Below are positions 6,493-6,859 of a stretch of DNA of 6,859 nucleotides, piece after piece (the first letter of the stretch is position 1; every line of letters starts with the position of its first letter). The notes under the pieces are model-generated. The model searched no databases and was not told where the DNA came from. It saw only the letters and a program-made list of their open reading frames with translations. Made by a program: the position numbers and the translations under genes. This DNA is from Prevotella sp. CAG:891. Its GTDB lineage: Bacteria > Bacteroidota > Bacteroidia > Bacteroidales > Bacteroidaceae. Location of the stretch: assembly GCA_000437675.1 (NCBI GenBank), contig FR901733.1, positions 1,171 to 8,029 on the forward strand. Direction: 5' to 3'.

Positions 6493-6644
6493 TACTCTCC
6501 TGCAAGCATGGTTGTCGTGCTTTGACTGTAGGAGTGAACTTCGGGAATGGTGCTGTTACGATGCAGTTTGATTAACTGATGAACCTTATTCGGTAGGGCG
6601 TAAATGCCTTTGCTCCGAATATTTTGGTAAACTATTTGGGACAT
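6492..6644 (-). CDS. Weak candidate small ORF, 50 codons
   Basis: ATG at 6644 to TAG at 6494-6492 encodes 50 residues, beginning MSQIVYQNIRSKG and ending TTTMLAGE. It has no recognised domain, no membrane segment and no good promoter or ribosome binding site, and it lies antisense to the hairpins at 6497-6620. After the TAG the same frame stays open for 44 more codons to 6357, just inside tdk, which could mean a broken longer frame or chance. I do not recognise a function. A dispersed noncoding repeat is an equally good reading. Confidence 0.2.
   Translation of the reverse strand: MSQIVYQNIRSKGIYALPNKVHQLIKLHRNSTIPEVHSYSQSTTTMLAGE
6497..6534 (+). other. Imperfect hairpin
   Basis: CTCCT/AGGAG (6497-6501 with 6530-6534) and AAGCA/TGCTT (6504-6508 with 6518-6522) form a two-part stem with an asymmetric internal loop. 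It follows the long terminator hairpin by only 5 bases, so it would be made only on readthrough or from another start. Confidence 0.35.
6564..6578 (+). other. Short perfect hairpin
   Basis: CAGTT and AACTG pair (5 bp) around TGATT. It is short enough to arise by chance; it is listed because it is one of five hairpins in a row. Confidence 0.25.
6588..6620 (+). other. Two-part hairpin
   Basis: ATTCGG/CCGAAT (6588-6593 with 6615-6620) encloses AGGGCG/TGCCTT (6595-6600 with 6605-6610, two wobbles) around the loop TAAA, with an internal loop T/TGCT. No T tract follows directly (ATTTTGG). Confidence 0.4.
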
Positions 6645-6771
6645 AATGTTATATTCCTATTTCACTTTTTTCGATATGTGGAAAATGTGCCGGAATGCCG
6701 TTAAATAAAGGACTGAATGCGCCTTTGAGGGTGTGGAAAACTTTCGAGGTGCGATATTAGGGAGCAAAAAA

Positions 6772-6804
6772 TTGGGATTTCGGAGGATTGAGGTTGTATC
6801 TTTG
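6772..6804 (+). promoter_or_regulatory. Bacteroidetes-type promoter reading off the right edge
   Basis: TTG at 6772-6774 and TATCTTTG (6797-6804, followed by C) match the -33 and -7 elements with a 22-base spacer. This is the only promoter in the window with both elements well placed. Transcription would start near 6811 and enter a gene or RNA beyond the window. Confidence 0.65.
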
Positions 6805-6840
6805 CATTCGCGAAGTCAGGCTACACCTCAGCATAGCTTT

Positions 6841-6856
6841 TGAGAGCCAGCTCTCA
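6841..6856 (+). other. Palindrome in the transcript leaving the window
   Basis: TGAGAGC and GCTCTCA are perfect complements separated by CA, about 30 bases after the predicted start from the promoter at 6797. It could be a leader hairpin, part of an RNA gene, or a protein-binding site; the cut-off prevents a decision. Confidence 0.35.
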
Positions 6857-6859
6857 TCG

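Larger units (their letters stand above)
6377..6859. other. 483-base stretch without a convincing gene
   Basis: It is more AT-rich than the genes before it. Its left half (6394-6620) is a chain of hairpins detailed separately, its middle (6625-6770) shows only a repeated TGTGGAAAA (6677-6685 and 6732-6740), and its right end has a promoter (6772-6804) and a short palindrome. No plus-strand frame here looks coding, and one weak 50-codon minus-strand frame is listed separately. Confidence 0.6.

Noticed and set aside
1..6859. CRISPR arrays, insertion sequences, tRNA or rRNA genes, toxin-antitoxin or phage-defence genes
   Set aside because: No regularly spaced repeats, transposase motifs, tRNA or rRNA sequences, or defence domains are visible by eye on either strand.

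Overview
The window looks like chromosomal DNA from a member of the Bacteroidales, most likely Prevotella-like. Three observations support this. Upstream regions carry the Bacteroidetes -7 promoter element TAnnTTTG (for example at 1951 and 4119). Start codons generally lack a Shine-Dalgarno sequence. The proteins, read by eye, resemble Bacteroidales family members. This assignment rests on motif and family knowledge, not on a database search.

Layout: positions 1-1765 hold, on the minus strand, the first 588 codons of a secreted protein with a transglutaminase-like domain; its 3' end lies outside the window. An A-rich divergent intergenic region (1766-2048) separates it from the plus-strand genes rplU (L21) and rpmA (L27), a ribosomal protein pair closed by a strong hairpin terminator at 2690-2732. 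Three further plus-strand genes follow: an NCS2/AzgA-type purine permease (2767-4077), a fused two-domain ThrE-type threonine/serine exporter homologue (4186-5556), and thymidine kinase tdk (5798-6376). The final 483 bases (6377-6859) hold no convincing gene. They contain a run of RNA hairpins, one with 28-nt arms in perfect register, and a good Bacteroidetes promoter pointing off the right edge.

The genes look like ordinary housekeeping and transport functions in separate or short transcription units. The permease and thymidine kinase both belong to nucleobase/nucleoside salvage, but hairpins and a promoter separate them, so a shared operon is not supported. I did not find a clear new multi-gene system. 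The points most worth checking are the hairpin-rich region after tdk, the apparent loss of the third catalytic residue in the transglutaminase-like protein, and a possible structured leader before rplU.
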